A stretch of 64,000 bases of DNA, taken from NCBI RefSeq assembly GCF_016801865.2, contig NC_068938.1, positions 48,257,808 to 48,321,807 of the forward strand, written 5' to 3'. The notes below the pieces were generated by a model, which saw nothing but the letters and a program-made list of their open reading frames with translations, was not told where the DNA came from and made no database searches. The stretch is from Culex pipiens pallens (Eukaryota > Arthropoda > Insecta > Diptera > Culicidae). Made by a program: the position numbers and the translations under genes. Positions 46,850-57,567 of the stretch are shown piece after piece; positions within the stretch are counted from its first letter, which is position 1, and every line of letters begins with the position of its first letter.

Positions 46850-48965
46850 CAATGCGATCGATAACGAAAGATTCGTTCAAATTTCCTCCCGTTTTTTGTG
46901 TGCAGATTTTCTTTCTACAAGCGCCAGCAACAACAGCAAAAAACCCGGATCATGTTCAGTGCCGTTTGACTAGGGCTTCCCTCACGAGGCGTACTACTTG
47001 AAGCCAAGAAATGAGTGCATGGTTTCGAGTTTTCTTTTTTTTTTTTTTGTCGCTCTGGTGTTACTTTTTGGCCCAGTTACTAACTTTGGCACGATGATTT
47101 ATGGGGTTGAATTTGTACTATTCTGCCGGACACAAGAAACCGGGCCAAAATAGTTTTATAACAAGTGCGGGTTGGACCCAAGTTGACACTGGGCGGAACA
47201 CGATACGGTGCAAAAACGGTGTGTCCAGATGTGTTTGAATTAGTGCTGTTTGAATGCACTTTGAATTGTGTGGGAAAGTTTCGGACGAAAAGTCAGATTG
47301 CATTGATAAATGCATGGATTTCTTCAAGCGTTTAAAACGTCAAAATCAAACAAACCTAATAAAGTTTTGTCGTATTAAGACGAACATTTAATTTCACAAA
47401 ACCATTATTTTTTAATGTTCACAAATAATTAACAAATCAAATTTTCGCTTCGCTTGGAGTTCTAGGCAACTTAAAAAATGATAATTGGGATAATTTTGGA
47501 TGTTCCACTTTTTTAAGAGGATATGGGAAATTCTCCACGGTAACCTCTAGCAAGTTTAGCTTTGAATTGGATGGTTTTTGGAAGTAATTCACAAATCGAT
47601 TTTTTTCATTTAAAAATACCTCTATAAAATTATTCAAATTTAACAGTAATAAATCAAACGCGACAGTTGATACATGTTTGATGGCAGTAATAAATTATAT
47701 GATGCACAAAATGAAACACTACTGCATCTGGCCAATCGAACAAAGTGCAGCAGAGCCTTCCACCGTCAATCATCAAATTAGCGCGCAGTGCCAAACATAC
47801 TTTCAACACAAAGCACAACCCCCGAAAAGTATTAAAATTTCAAACACTAAACAACCCTCTAGTGCCCTCCTGGATGACGTCGGCACTGAGTTCCGCAGTG
47901 TGTGTGTGAAAAGTGCTTGAAATTTTAATCGTCGCCATATGCGCCTTCATTCCAGAACAAAATAAACGCCAAATCGATACCGTACAGTTTGGGTTCGGAA
48001 TATAAAATTCGAATCCGCATAGCTCAACGATGTCCACCAGCAGCGGGGGTGACTTTGTACCCCCATCATGTTTCTTCAAAACAGGTTCCGAGGACTCACC
48101 AACCGACGGTACCGTCGATTCAGTCTGAACCAAAATGTCCCGCTTGAACGCACTTTCAATTGACCCGAACGAATAAAGTTTTTCACAACATGGCAGGAAT
48201 TTGCATATTCCTTCCCCAGCATTACTTTTGTGCTTTCGGTGTGCTGTCTGGTGCAGACACATCTGGGACCCCGCCGAAGGACCAAACTCACTTTTTGACT
48301 CAGTTTTGTTCGATCCAGTTTTGTTGATCTTTGATTGGGGGTAGTCCCGAGGGAATAGCATAAAATTTGGGAAAAATGACAAAGGATGAATCAAAGAAGG
48401 TTTGAACGTATAGCAGACAAAAAATGAAGCCAGCGGAAGTTTGAAATCGAAAGGAAACGGAGGATTAATTGAGATAAAGTGCAATTCGAAAAAGTAGTGC
48501 CTGGGATGTGCATTCATGCTTTGCTTGGTGACCTGAAAAATTGGGTAGTTTGAATGAAAACGATTTTCGGATTCAGGCACTGCTGGGTTTCGTTGGGCAA
48601 AATTGTTAGGATTTATGCTCTGATTACTTTCGGGATGTGCTGGATTGACTTTGAACACGCAATTTGCTTTTCCGATTGCAGCTTTGGAAGAAGGTCGGGG
48701 CTCAGCAACGTTTTGGGCATGTGGTGCATTGGAATAGTCAGAAAGTTTAATGTTATTCTGTTTCTTAATTTGAGCCATTGCAAATTCAAAAATGAGCAGC
48801 TTTAAAATATAGATACAATATTTACTATCATTTTGCTTGAAATAAGGTAAATTTCTTAGAGGAAGACTTGTATGTAATACAGTGGATTTTTTAAGATTTT
48901 TTTTTCGAAAGAGACCATGAATAAAATTTTTTTTTTTTTATTATAACCAACATAAAAAATACTCT
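46850..48965. other. Unique intronic stretch with a long minus-strand open frame
   Basis: No repeat recognised. A 312-codon minus-strand frame (47840-48778) is the longest in the window. It has no recognisable domain, signal peptide or family motif. Parts of its template are purine-rich on the plus strand, which lowers stop frequency on the minus strand, so it is not called as a gene. Confidence 0.45.
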
Positions 48966-49404
48966 ATAGTCATTAGCAGGGTTAGTGAATATTCACGATT
49001 TCGCGGACAGCGTAAAATCCGTAAAATTTGAAAAATCCGTGAAAACCCGTGAAATTTTACATATTTTTCAAATCAATAATTAAAAGAAAAGAAGATAAAA
49101 ACTTGGTTTATTCAAGATTAAATTTATTTTGCTTCATGATAATATTTTTGATCTAAGAAATAAGGCCTTAAAATATTTTTAAAAAATCTGAGTCCAGGGA
49201 AATATTCCCGAAATTTGATGATTTGGTTAAATTGCCTCCGTAAAATTATATTTTTGATTTTTTAAATGAAATTATTATAAGAGGTGATGAACACTTTTAT
49301 TTATTTTTTTGGGCTTTAATATTCTTTGAAGTTCTCAATGAAAACTCAATTTAAATAAATCATTTGACTAGACAAGACTATAAAGTCTTAAAATTAATGA
49401 TAAA

Positions 49405-50252
49405 TAAGGCTACCAATTCTTGCTGAGCAAAAATCTGTACACTTTGCCGATATGACACTTCGGAAGGAACCGGTCAAGAAAAGGGGCAGCGCAAGCAAGT
49501 CAGAGAGAGTGAAGAAAAGCAGCCTTTGTTCTGCTGTTCGTAAAGTTGTTTCTTGACCCCTTTCCTTCCGATCTGCATACTAGCCTTATGACAAAAACTG
49601 TCAAGGAATTATTTGGAATAAAAATATAAAACTGTGTTGACAAATTTCACTTTGCTATCAGACTTGCGCGTTTAAAAATATTCACAAAATAATGTTCTTC
49701 AATTTTTTCGTTAAACGTTTAAAATTTTACAAAATGGCAAGTTTTCTTTTTGAATAATATCGTTCTCAGCGTTTCCACGAAAACATTTCCAGAGTTTTTT
49801 TAGTTTTTGAAAAGGTCCTATTAACATCTGAAACACAATACCTCATAGGACCTTCTCAAAAACAACTCTTGATTTTTTAATTCAAATTTTCACAAGTTTT
49901 TACTAGCATAAGAAAGCCTGAGGATCTTTTATTAGATAAATATCAAATAATTATGTTTTGTAAGGAATTTGATAAGAACAGTTATTGATAATCATCTTTG
50001 AACTGAAGAAAACCCGGAAAACTATCCAAGTTTTCTCTTTACAATTAAACTGACAGTTAAATAAAAATGTCCTATTCGCAAAAGCTATGGTCAAATCGAA
50101 GAAGCAATTCAGTTTTAAACAAAGTTGTAAAAATTCCGTACAAATCCGTACTATGCGAAAATTCCGTACAAAAATTCCAGCCTGTTAAAAACCCGCGAAG
50201 AGTGTCGAAAATCCGTACGGTAAGGAAAAAATCCGTACAGCTGGTAGCCTTA
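49405..50252. mobile_element. Inner hAT-like element with 8-bp TSD
   Basis: Perfect 11-bp tips TAAGGCTACCA and TGGTAGCCTTA, flanked by ATGATAAA on both sides (49397-49404 and 50253-50260). The 8-bp duplication is diagnostic of hAT-type insertion. Interior blocks include TTCCGATCTGCATACTAGCC and repeated AATCCGTAC/ATTCCGTAC motifs. No transposase frame. Confidence 0.88.
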
Positions 50253-50309
50253 ATGATAAACAATATAGAAACAAATCTGAAATAAAACTTTTAAGCTATA
50301 TAAATCCAA

Positions 50310-50727
50310 AAAAATCAAAAAAAAAAATCAAACCATCCACATTAACGACCCCCGGGTCTTTTGTGGTCTCTATTGCAAGTTTCTGCTCGAACCTAGGAGT
50401 CCGAAGGCTTGAATGGGGAGAGCACCCAAACCTCTTTTTACTCCAAGGAACCTTCCACCCCAGTGTTTGAACTGACGACCTTTGGATTGCGAGTCCAACC
50501 GCCGCCAGCGATTCCACCGGAGTAGGCTTGGTTTGGTGTGTTGTTTGTACTTATGGCATGGAGACGACTCCTACACCTGGAATGACTTAACGGCCTAACA
50601 ACCAAGGCCGGGACCGACATTTTACTTCCTCATCCGATAGAAGGTTGCAGCAGATGGGAATCGAACCCAGAATCATCCGCTTACAAAGCGGACAGCGTAA
50701 CCATTCGGCCACGCACTGCCACATAAA
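50310..50727 (-). mobile_element. tRNA-derived SINE with 13-bp TSD
   Basis: Flanked by TATATAAATCCAA (50297-50309 and 50728-50740). On the minus strand, the 5' tRNA-like head at 50648-50720 reads GGCCGAATGGTTACGCTG, TTTGTAA (anticodon TGT, Thr) and GGGTTCGATTCCC. A second tRNA-like part lies at about 50460-50520 (CGCAATCCAAAGGTCGTC). The tail is TTTGATTTTT repeats. Same family type as 39483-39885. Confidence 0.88.
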
Positions 50728-50834
50728 TATATAAATCCAATATGATGCATAAAAAATCAAAACAAAATATGAACATAAACTTAAATAATGTAGAATTTGG
50801 TATAAAAAGTATTTTCTGCAATTTTAACATGAGA

Positions 50835-51240
50835 TTTTTAGATTTTTTCAACACGAGTCGTACATTCATCTGACAAGGTTCACCGAGTGCTGAAAAATCA
50901 AGCTTTGCAACAAGTTGCTTACAACTTTGTTTGCAATTCCAAAAAACGCTTCTTGAATAAAATTCAATCATCCATGTGTTAAGTTAAAAAAATGTGTTAA
51001 AACAAAAAATATTGAGAAATGTTACTATTCAATTAAAGTGTTGAAAAGTTCTACTTTTCAGCACTCATTTTAGTGCTGAAAAGTAGAACTTTTCACCCAT
51101 TTCAGTGCTGAAAAGTAGATTTTTTCAGAACTGGTATTGAAAAGTATTAATTTTCCATTCTGTTATTTTTGGTAGGAAAAACTAGGTCGTTTCTCCAGAA
51201 GGACAGGTAAAGTTGACAGTTTTACAACGGAATTGCAAAA
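50835..51240 (+). mobile_element. 'CTGAAAAGT' repeat element, copy D
   Basis: Contains CAACACGAGTCGTACATTC, GTTGCTTACAACTTTG, two GTGCTGAAAAGTAGA blocks and ends ACGGAATTGCAAAA. Its left end is truncated or diverged relative to copies A and B. Confidence 0.75.
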
Positions 51241-51356
51241 AGCTTATTTTAACAATTTTTACTTTCCGTGAAACTTCCATAAAAATTGATGTTTTTGAAA
51301 TCTGGTTCCCGTGAAAAATGCAATTTTTGAGCGTGAAAAATCACTAAACCTAGTCA

Positions 51357-51528
51357 CACAGAAAAAAATCAATTCTCGAAACCGTGAAGTCAGTTCACGA
51401 TTATGAGAACCACGAAGGAATATATTCACGTTTATGGTGCAAATGCACCATACTCATGAATAAATTCCTTCGTGGATCTCAAATTCGTGAAATTAATTCA
51501 CGATTACGGGAATTGATTTTTTTCTGTG
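51357..51528. mobile_element. 172-bp hairpin element inserted in the hAT duplication
   Basis: Near-perfect palindrome centred on GGTGCAAATGCACC. Tips are CACAGAAAAAAATC and GATTTTTTTCTGTG. CA flanks both ends (51355-51356 and 51529-51530), a 2-bp duplication. It lies 4 bp beyond the right end of the outer hAT element and splits that element's duplication. Confidence 0.85.
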
Positions 51529-51534
51529 CATTAG

Positions 51535-52300
51535 GCAGTCAAACCTTTTATTATTTTGATTTATGTTGAACTATTGAACAAACAATCCGAAACCATTTTT
51601 AGTCACTTTTTATGCATTCAAAAGTTTTTTTTAGTTTAAGTCATTTATTGATGTATAAAATTATTGCAAATTATTCCAAATAAATATATTTTACTGAGTT
51701 ATTTAAAAGATGACAACATTTCACTAAGCAAAAATTCTTAAAAAAAAAAATATTTAACATTTTTTCCTCGCATAAATGTTCCATAAGCAAAAGCAGCAAG
51801 CCAATAAAAACGTTAGGTAAATTTGTCCCACCCATAAGGTTTAGTGTTAATATTTTGTGGATAGTTGGGGTTTTGAAAACAGATTGACCACTCAAATCAA
51901 ATTTTCGAATTCCCAACTTTTTCGTGCCTTTTCCAGAACCTCAAATATTTCTTATTTAAAAAATGTATTAGGAAAAAATATGCAAAGAAAACTCAATATG
52001 AAATAATAAAATAAATAAAAATCAAGCTGTTGACAATTTCAGTCAAAATAGAAACGACCAATATGTATTAAAAAACACATAAAAAATAATTACGCATAGT
52101 TTCCGTACAGATGATTTAAAACTTTACAACAAATAATATGTCAAGATTCAAATAGCCTAAAATAATTGTTTATTCAATGTTTTTAACTGGAGAAGAATGT
52201 GAATTGCCAAAACCGGCAAATTCAATTTCATACTTTTTTTATCAATGGACGCTCAAATATGATGACAGCTTTGCAAAAAAAGACCTTAGAATTTTTGAAA
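51535..52300. other. AT-rich stretch, no gene
   Basis: No recognisable repeat or gene. Confidence 0.5.
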
Positions 52301-52308
52301 AAATATAT

Positions 52309-52738
52309 TTTTTACAATTCCGTCGTGAAACTACATACTTTTCCTGTCATTCTTGAACGACGAAATAGCCTACTTTTCTGTACCATAAATAACAGAATCG
52401 AATAGCAGCACTTTTCAAAATAAATGCTGAAAAGTTCTACTTTTCAGCACTCAAATGGGTGCTGAAAAGTTGAACTTCTCAGCACTTGTTTCGAAAAGTA
52501 ACACTTTTCATCATTTTTTTGATTTAATCGATTTATTGACAAAATACATGAAAATTTGACTTAAAATTTCACTCAGTGTGTGTTTTTTGGAATTGCAAAA
52601 ATTGTTGTATGGAACTCGTTGCAAAACTTGATTTTTTCAGCACTCTTCGTATTTATCCAACTCGGTGTACCTCGTTGGATAAATGTACGACTTGTGCTGA
52701 AAAAATCCTCTTTTTGCAACTTGTTGCATAAACTACTA
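52309..52738 (-). mobile_element. 'CTGAAAAGT' repeat element, copy E, full unit
   Basis: Reverse orientation: starts CAATTCCGTCGTGAAACTAC and ends TTGCAACTTGTTGCATAAAC. It is very close to copies A and B. Confidence 0.85.
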
Positions 52739-52739
52739 T

Positions 52740-52940
52740 TTTGGAATTCCATCGTGAAATTACTTTCTTTTCCTGTCATTATCGTGACTAAACGGCATAC
52801 TTTTTTCAACCAAAAATAAGCGGAATAAAATTCACACCTTTTAAAACCAGTGCTCAAAAGATCTACTGAAATGGGTGTACAAAAATTTAACTTTTCAGCA
52901 CTAGTATCAAAAAGTAACATTTTTCAATACGTTAACATTG
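52740..52940 (-). mobile_element. 'CTGAAAAGT' repeat element, second partial unit
   Basis: Immediately after copy E the same starting text recurs (GGAATTCCATCGTGAAATTAC, one base off) followed by TTTTCCTGTCATTATCG and AACTTTTCAGCACTAGTAT. This shows a tandem or nested second unit in the same orientation. Confidence 0.7.
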
Positions 52941-54120
52941 TTTAAATGTTTTGATGTAACTTTTCTAAAGGATCGCAAATATAACTAAGCTTTTTCTTCT
53001 AGTTTGTTTCCTTCGACTTTTTTGTAGTCTCTCGAACATCATACATCTACTGTTAAACAGTACTGTAAGCCTTAGTTCGAGCAAAGTACTAAAGCTCAAC
53101 CCACTGAACACACCTCTACACACTTTTTTTGTCCTCCCAAAACCCCAAATTGAAACTACTCTCCAGCCTGTTTTCGCAACCACAAAACCTCACCACACAC
53201 ATCAACGAAAAAAAAAATCCAATTTGTCTACTCCAAAAAACCAGCCGGGAGTAGGTTATCTCTTTTGGGACTGAATCCTTTGAATCCTTTTTACACACAC
53301 ACACCACGGGTCCCCCACAGACCGTTATTATGAAAAAAAAAATTCCACCCAAACCAATGATTGGACATGGTTCCTGGGACCATTCTGCACCTCTGGGCCG
53401 AGTTTCAAAATATTTGCCGGCAGAAATTTCGAATACGGTCAGTTTTAGTGTTTCGAGTAGAAATTAAGGAGAAATCACATGTAAAATGCGTAGGAAATGA
53501 GCAAAGTTTCAATGTTTCAACTCCAAAACATTAGTGGTCATGGTTTTACATTGTATTAACATGTAGCAGAATGATATAAAAACGATTTACAGCACTGACT
53601 TAGCCGGATTAAGCCTAAGTCAAGTGACTTAGGTATATAATTTACAAGTTTATACCTTAATATTAAAAAAAATTCTTACATCAAGGAATTTTAAGTCAAG
53701 GAAAACTAGATTGCACAAAAATTACTTAAAATGAGGTGACTTTGAGCCTAGGGGTGACATTGTACCAATAAACGCATAAAGATTGCTTTGATAAGCTTGA
53801 ATTTTATGTTAATTTATTTATTTGTAGATGGATTAATTTGATCTATTTATGTTCCCACAAAGAAATTTGATGATATTGCTACGCAAATCTGCTTGTTCTG
53901 ATTTAAAATTAAATTAATTAAAATAAATTTAAAATCTTCTGGAATCCTCCTAATTTGAAAATAATGCTCTCATCTTTCAGTTCACAATCAAAATAATAGG
54001 GAAACAAATTTTTGTTACGTGGCAAGTTTGTGACATGGCAGTTACAATAAAATTGTCCTTTTTGTTTTAAATCGTTCACAAATTTCAACCTTGCGAATGA
54101 AATCCGGAGAGTACTCCAGC

Positions 54121-54275
54121 CACTAGCGTGCCCAGCTCTTTGAGGAAGGTGGGGCAATAATATGCACGTTTTGAAAAATACGTCATTTGTGGATACCCCC
54201 TGACCAAATTTAGAACAAATTTCTGTGGATGGTGGGGCAGTTGCCCCATGTTGCCCCACCCTGTGCACGCTAGTG
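54121..54275. mobile_element. 155-bp hAT-type miniature element with perfect 8-bp TSD
   Basis: Tips CACTAGCGTGC and GCACGCTAGTG, flanked by ACTCCAGC at 54113-54120 and 54276-54283. Interior carries GGTGGGGCA repeats in both orientations. It sits inside the spacer of the 464-bp inverted repeat. Confidence 0.92.
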
Positions 54276-54604
54276 ACTCCAGCTATCATTTAGCTCATAT
54301 ATTTTTGTTGTCCTGTGTAATGATTATACTTAGCAAAAGTTTAATGACACAGGATTAATATTTCAAACCAACCAATTATTTTCCAACATTGCAGTTATCG
54401 TCATAAAATAAAATAACATTTCATAATTGAATAAAATAATGTTGATACACTCATAGTTAGGATTCAATAAAACATAATATTAATAATCAAGAACGTTCAC
54501 TAATAATGTATTCATCAAAACAAATCCTACTTCTGCCCAATGTGAAAACACAATAAATCTTTTAACAAGCTTGGCATATCTTATGAAAACATGAAAATAG
54601 TACA

Positions 54605-54715
54605 GTTAAATATCAAATCAAATCAAATTGTTCGCTTTACAACATTACCAGCCAAACTGGGGTGAGAGGCAACCACGTTCAACACTCTAACACCGAAACC
54701 GGTATAGTCAAGTAT
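54605..54715 (-). mobile_element. Internally deleted SINE fragment
   Basis: On the minus strand the head (GTGGTTGCCTCTCACCCCAG) is joined almost directly to the 3' end (TGTAAAGCGAACAATTTGAT) of the SINE type seen at 39483-39885; the middle is missing. Confidence 0.65.
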
Positions 54716-55571
54716 GTACAGGCGATGTAAGTTTTCAATGTGACTTGTGTCCTAAACCCTTGGCGGGGTCAAACGGTAAGGCTTACGAAACTAAAGCTTT
54801 ATCTATTTTTTTAGTGTTTCTTAGTTATTGAACTTTTTATGCCAGAGGACAACATAATCTTAGAACAATATTTGCAACGATTATACTTTGCAATTCAAGC
54901 TTATCGAGCTTGTTGTTAAGCTATCTGGCTATTATAAAATCGTTAAATTTGGTACAATGTCACCCCTAGGCTCAAAGTCACCCCATTTTAAGTTATTTTT
55001 GTGCAATCTAGTTTTCATTGACTTAAAATTCCTTGATGTAGGAGTTTTTTTTTAAATATTAAGGTATAAACTTGTAAATTATATACCTAAGTCACTTGAC
55101 TTAGGCTTAATCCGGCTAAGTCAGTGCTGTAAATCGTTTTTATATCATTCTGCTACATGTTAATACAATGTAAAACCATGACCACTAATGTTTTGGAGTT
55201 AAAACATTGAAACTTTGCTCATTTCCTACGCATTTTACATGTGATTTCTCCTTAATTTCTACTCGAAACACTAAAACTGACCGTATTCGAAATTTCTGCC
55301 GGCAAATATTTTGAAACTCGGCCCAGAGGTGCAGAATGGTCCCAGGAACCATGTCCAATCATTGGTTTGGGTGGAATTTTTTTTTCATAATAACGGTCTG
55401 TGGGGGACCCGTGACACACTTGCAGAAACTCGAAACAACGAAAAAAAACTATGCACCGAGAGATCCCGTCCAGAGTGAATAAATTTGCGCTGATAAGCCG
55501 AGGCGGATTTTTGCATATTCCCATAATTCACGGCCCGACGAAAAAAAAAGGTCCACAGCACTTTCACTTAC

Positions 55572-55680
55572 CTATGGGCGCCACCTGTCCGCCAAGCAGT
55601 CCGAATCGGCCACCCTCGACACTGCCCGCTGTGGCCAGTAGGACGACCACCAGGTAAGCTGCAGTAAGCTTCTTTTCCAT
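55572..55680 (-). CDS. Lectin-like protein gene, exon 1 (signal peptide)
   Basis: ATG at 55680 in good context (GTGACCATGG). The exon is 36 codons plus one base, with donor GTAAGTGAAAG. The peptide MEKKLTAAYLVVVLLATAGS begins a textbook signal sequence: two Lys, a hydrophobic core, likely cleavage near SVEG/GRFG. It continues to GGQVAPI. The phase (one base) matches exon 2, which starts with two bases, giving Glu at the junction. The host protein is thus secreted or type I membrane. Upstream (55700-56900) is the likely 5' UTR/promoter region, but no start site could be fixed. An inverted repeat ends 158 bp downstream of the donor. Confidence 0.75.
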
Positions 55681-55689
55681 GGTCACGGT

Positions 55690-57555
55690 TCTCGGTAGGC
55701 TCTTACAGTGTAATTAATAATTTAAATAATTTAAATATTCAATAAATAACTTAAACTAATTACTCTTCCTTACGCGTGTAACGAACTGAGCGCTCAAAAC
55801 TTTTTTAATGAACCACCTTGTGAAAACTTTTAGGCTCGTTTGATCTTCACCACGGATATTCCCCGATATTGACTAGTGATTCCGTGAATTACGCTGCGAC
55901 CACCACCGCTAGCTGACATCGGTTCGGCGCGTAACCTTTTCCCGGAAGTCGTGCAACTCCCACGGCGGAGTGTTCCGTTGATGAAGCTGATTGTACAAAT
56001 TCAATCATCATGTTTACACACTGCTCTGCACTGCGATCCTTGGGCTTTGGTTTCTTTCTGGGAAAGTAAATTAACGAAATCTTCGTTTCTTCCCCGTAAG
56101 AGCAGTATCACGTAACCGTGAGTGGATCCTTTGTGACACGCGAATCCTTTTGCACACTTTACACAGATATCCTGCGGGTATCACGCGAAAGAAAAACGCA
56201 ATTTCCCCTTCCGTTCACCAAAAAATTTCCTACTTCAGCACACTTTACAATTTCGCAGCATCTGCTTCGAACTTTTTACTCTCTCACCAGGACATCTCGC
56301 ACCGGAAGCGTATCCTAGCGGTCCCCACACTCACTTTAACTATACACCATCCCCAGAGTGATATGCGGATAATTCAATAACTTTTTTTCGCTCACATCCC
56401 TCCTTTAACACTCTTGACAGATTCTTCTCGCTGAAGATTCTCTTCAGAATATCCTTCCGTAACCGTAAAGGACTTGCAATCCACGCGCGAAAGCGAAATT
56501 CTCATCAACACCCTCCCTCACTCACGGATCCCTCTCCCTCAGAATCCCTCCGGTAACAGGTTCCCGTCCCAGCCGTTGCGTTCCGTGTTCCTAGCTTAGA
56601 CGATCCGGCACATTGCACTGCTCGCGGACAACTGCCACCGCGGTGACACCAAACTCTAGTCTGGAACATCGCCGTCGATTCCTCAGCATAGGCCGCCAAA
56701 TTTCACGCAAACTCGCTCGCTCTCTCCACGTCTCTCTTGTTGCTCAGCTCTCCTCACGTGTCCGTGCGTCCTTTAGCGTGTGTAGAGTCCGCAACGTGAT
56801 CCCGTAGTTGTTGTGCCGCGGTCGGACTGGCAGCATGGTGCGGATGCGTTCTGGTTTTGGGATTTGGATTTGGGAATGGCGCGTGGTTCGCGGGAGTTTT
56901 GTTCTGAGAGCTGAGCTGATTATACGTTTCCGAAATTTTCTTTTACTTCGATCGTCTGCGGAAGAGAGGCGGCGCGGTAGAACTGTTAGTTTCTGGCGCT
57001 ACATGCGAACGGTGGGGAATTCGGATGAAAGTGAGGAAGTAATGGTTGAGTAATAATAAGAGGAAAGAAGCATTTTTGGAAGTGGCTAGGGTTACCTTAT
57101 ATTTGACTTGTATATTTTGATTAGCTTTGCTCACAAGTTGACTGGGCTGGCAATAGCGGACCATAAAGATCGTACAAGCTAGGTTGATTCCGTCAACTGG
57201 GGCGAATCTGGACTACAGTCTGAATAGGGCCAGCAGACCCTGAATTCAGAACCATCAATGACAGTCATTGCCCCAAAAGTGAAAGACACCATCTACAACC
57301 TGAAAAAATGAATTTTGGAAAACGATGCAGTTTGTTCCGTAAATATTCAAAAATTGTGTAGTGACAGGGCTAAAATAGCTGTCCCAATTCACCCCATGTG
57401 TCCCAATTCGCCCCAGATGACGGTATGACGGATTATCCGAATCCCTCACAAAACCTAGAAACCCTAAACTGCTCAAGTTCAAATATTTATTTTGGTCTAC
57501 TTTGAGCAAGGTGTTGGAATAGCTTTATTTCTTGGTTTATTTAATTCTTCACTAA
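55690..57555. other. Upstream region of the lectin-like gene, no coding region called
   Basis: Contains TTTAAATAATTTAAATATT just upstream, then GC-richer sequence at 55840-57040 with short open frames on both strands. It is probably the promoter and 5' UTR of the minus-strand gene by position. No TATA/initiator pair was convincing. Confidence 0.45.
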
Positions 57556-57567
57556 TATACTAATAAT

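Larger units (their letters stand above)
48977..51352. mobile_element. Outer hAT-like element carrying nested insertions
   Basis: Tips CAGGGTTAGTG at the left and CACTAAACCTA at the right. The 8-bp duplication GTCATTAG lies at 48969-48976. On the right it is split into GTCA (51353-51356) and TTAG (51531-51534) by the hairpin at 51357. Subterminal text rich in GTGAAA/TTTCACG is shared with the element at 57568. No transposase is seen, so it is non-autonomous. Insertions inside it are at 49405-50252, 50310-50727 and about 50835-51240. Confidence 0.78.
53304..55413. repeat. 464-bp inverted repeat pair around a 1.18-kb spacer
   Basis: Left arm 53304-53767 and right arm 54950-55413 are inverted copies with only a few differences (for example GATGTAGGAG versus complementary CTTACATC). 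Outer edge CACGGGTCCCCCACAG; inner edge GACATTGTACCA. The right arm ends 158 bp from the exon 1 splice donor. No target-site duplication was found at the outer edges, so it is either a foldback transposon or a host inverted duplication. Confidence 0.88.
46590..55571 (-). other. Intron 1 of the lectin-like gene
   Basis: About 9.0 kb, with GTAAGTGAAAG donor at the exon 1 side and a pyrimidine-rich CACACAG acceptor at exon 2. It contains the nested transposons and the 464-bp inverted repeat. First introns of this size are common in mosquitoes and often regulatory; that role is inferred. Confidence 0.65.

Noticed and set aside
46406..46852. Frames of 148 and 84 codons around exon 2
   Set aside because: The 84-codon frame is the exon 2 frame read through its acceptor; the splice sites at 46590 and 46441 explain the coding part and match neighbouring phases. 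The 148-codon frame is a shadow.
55252..55524. 90-codon frame near exon 1
   Set aside because: Mostly the right arm of the inverted repeat; partly repeated at 53340-53460; no domain.
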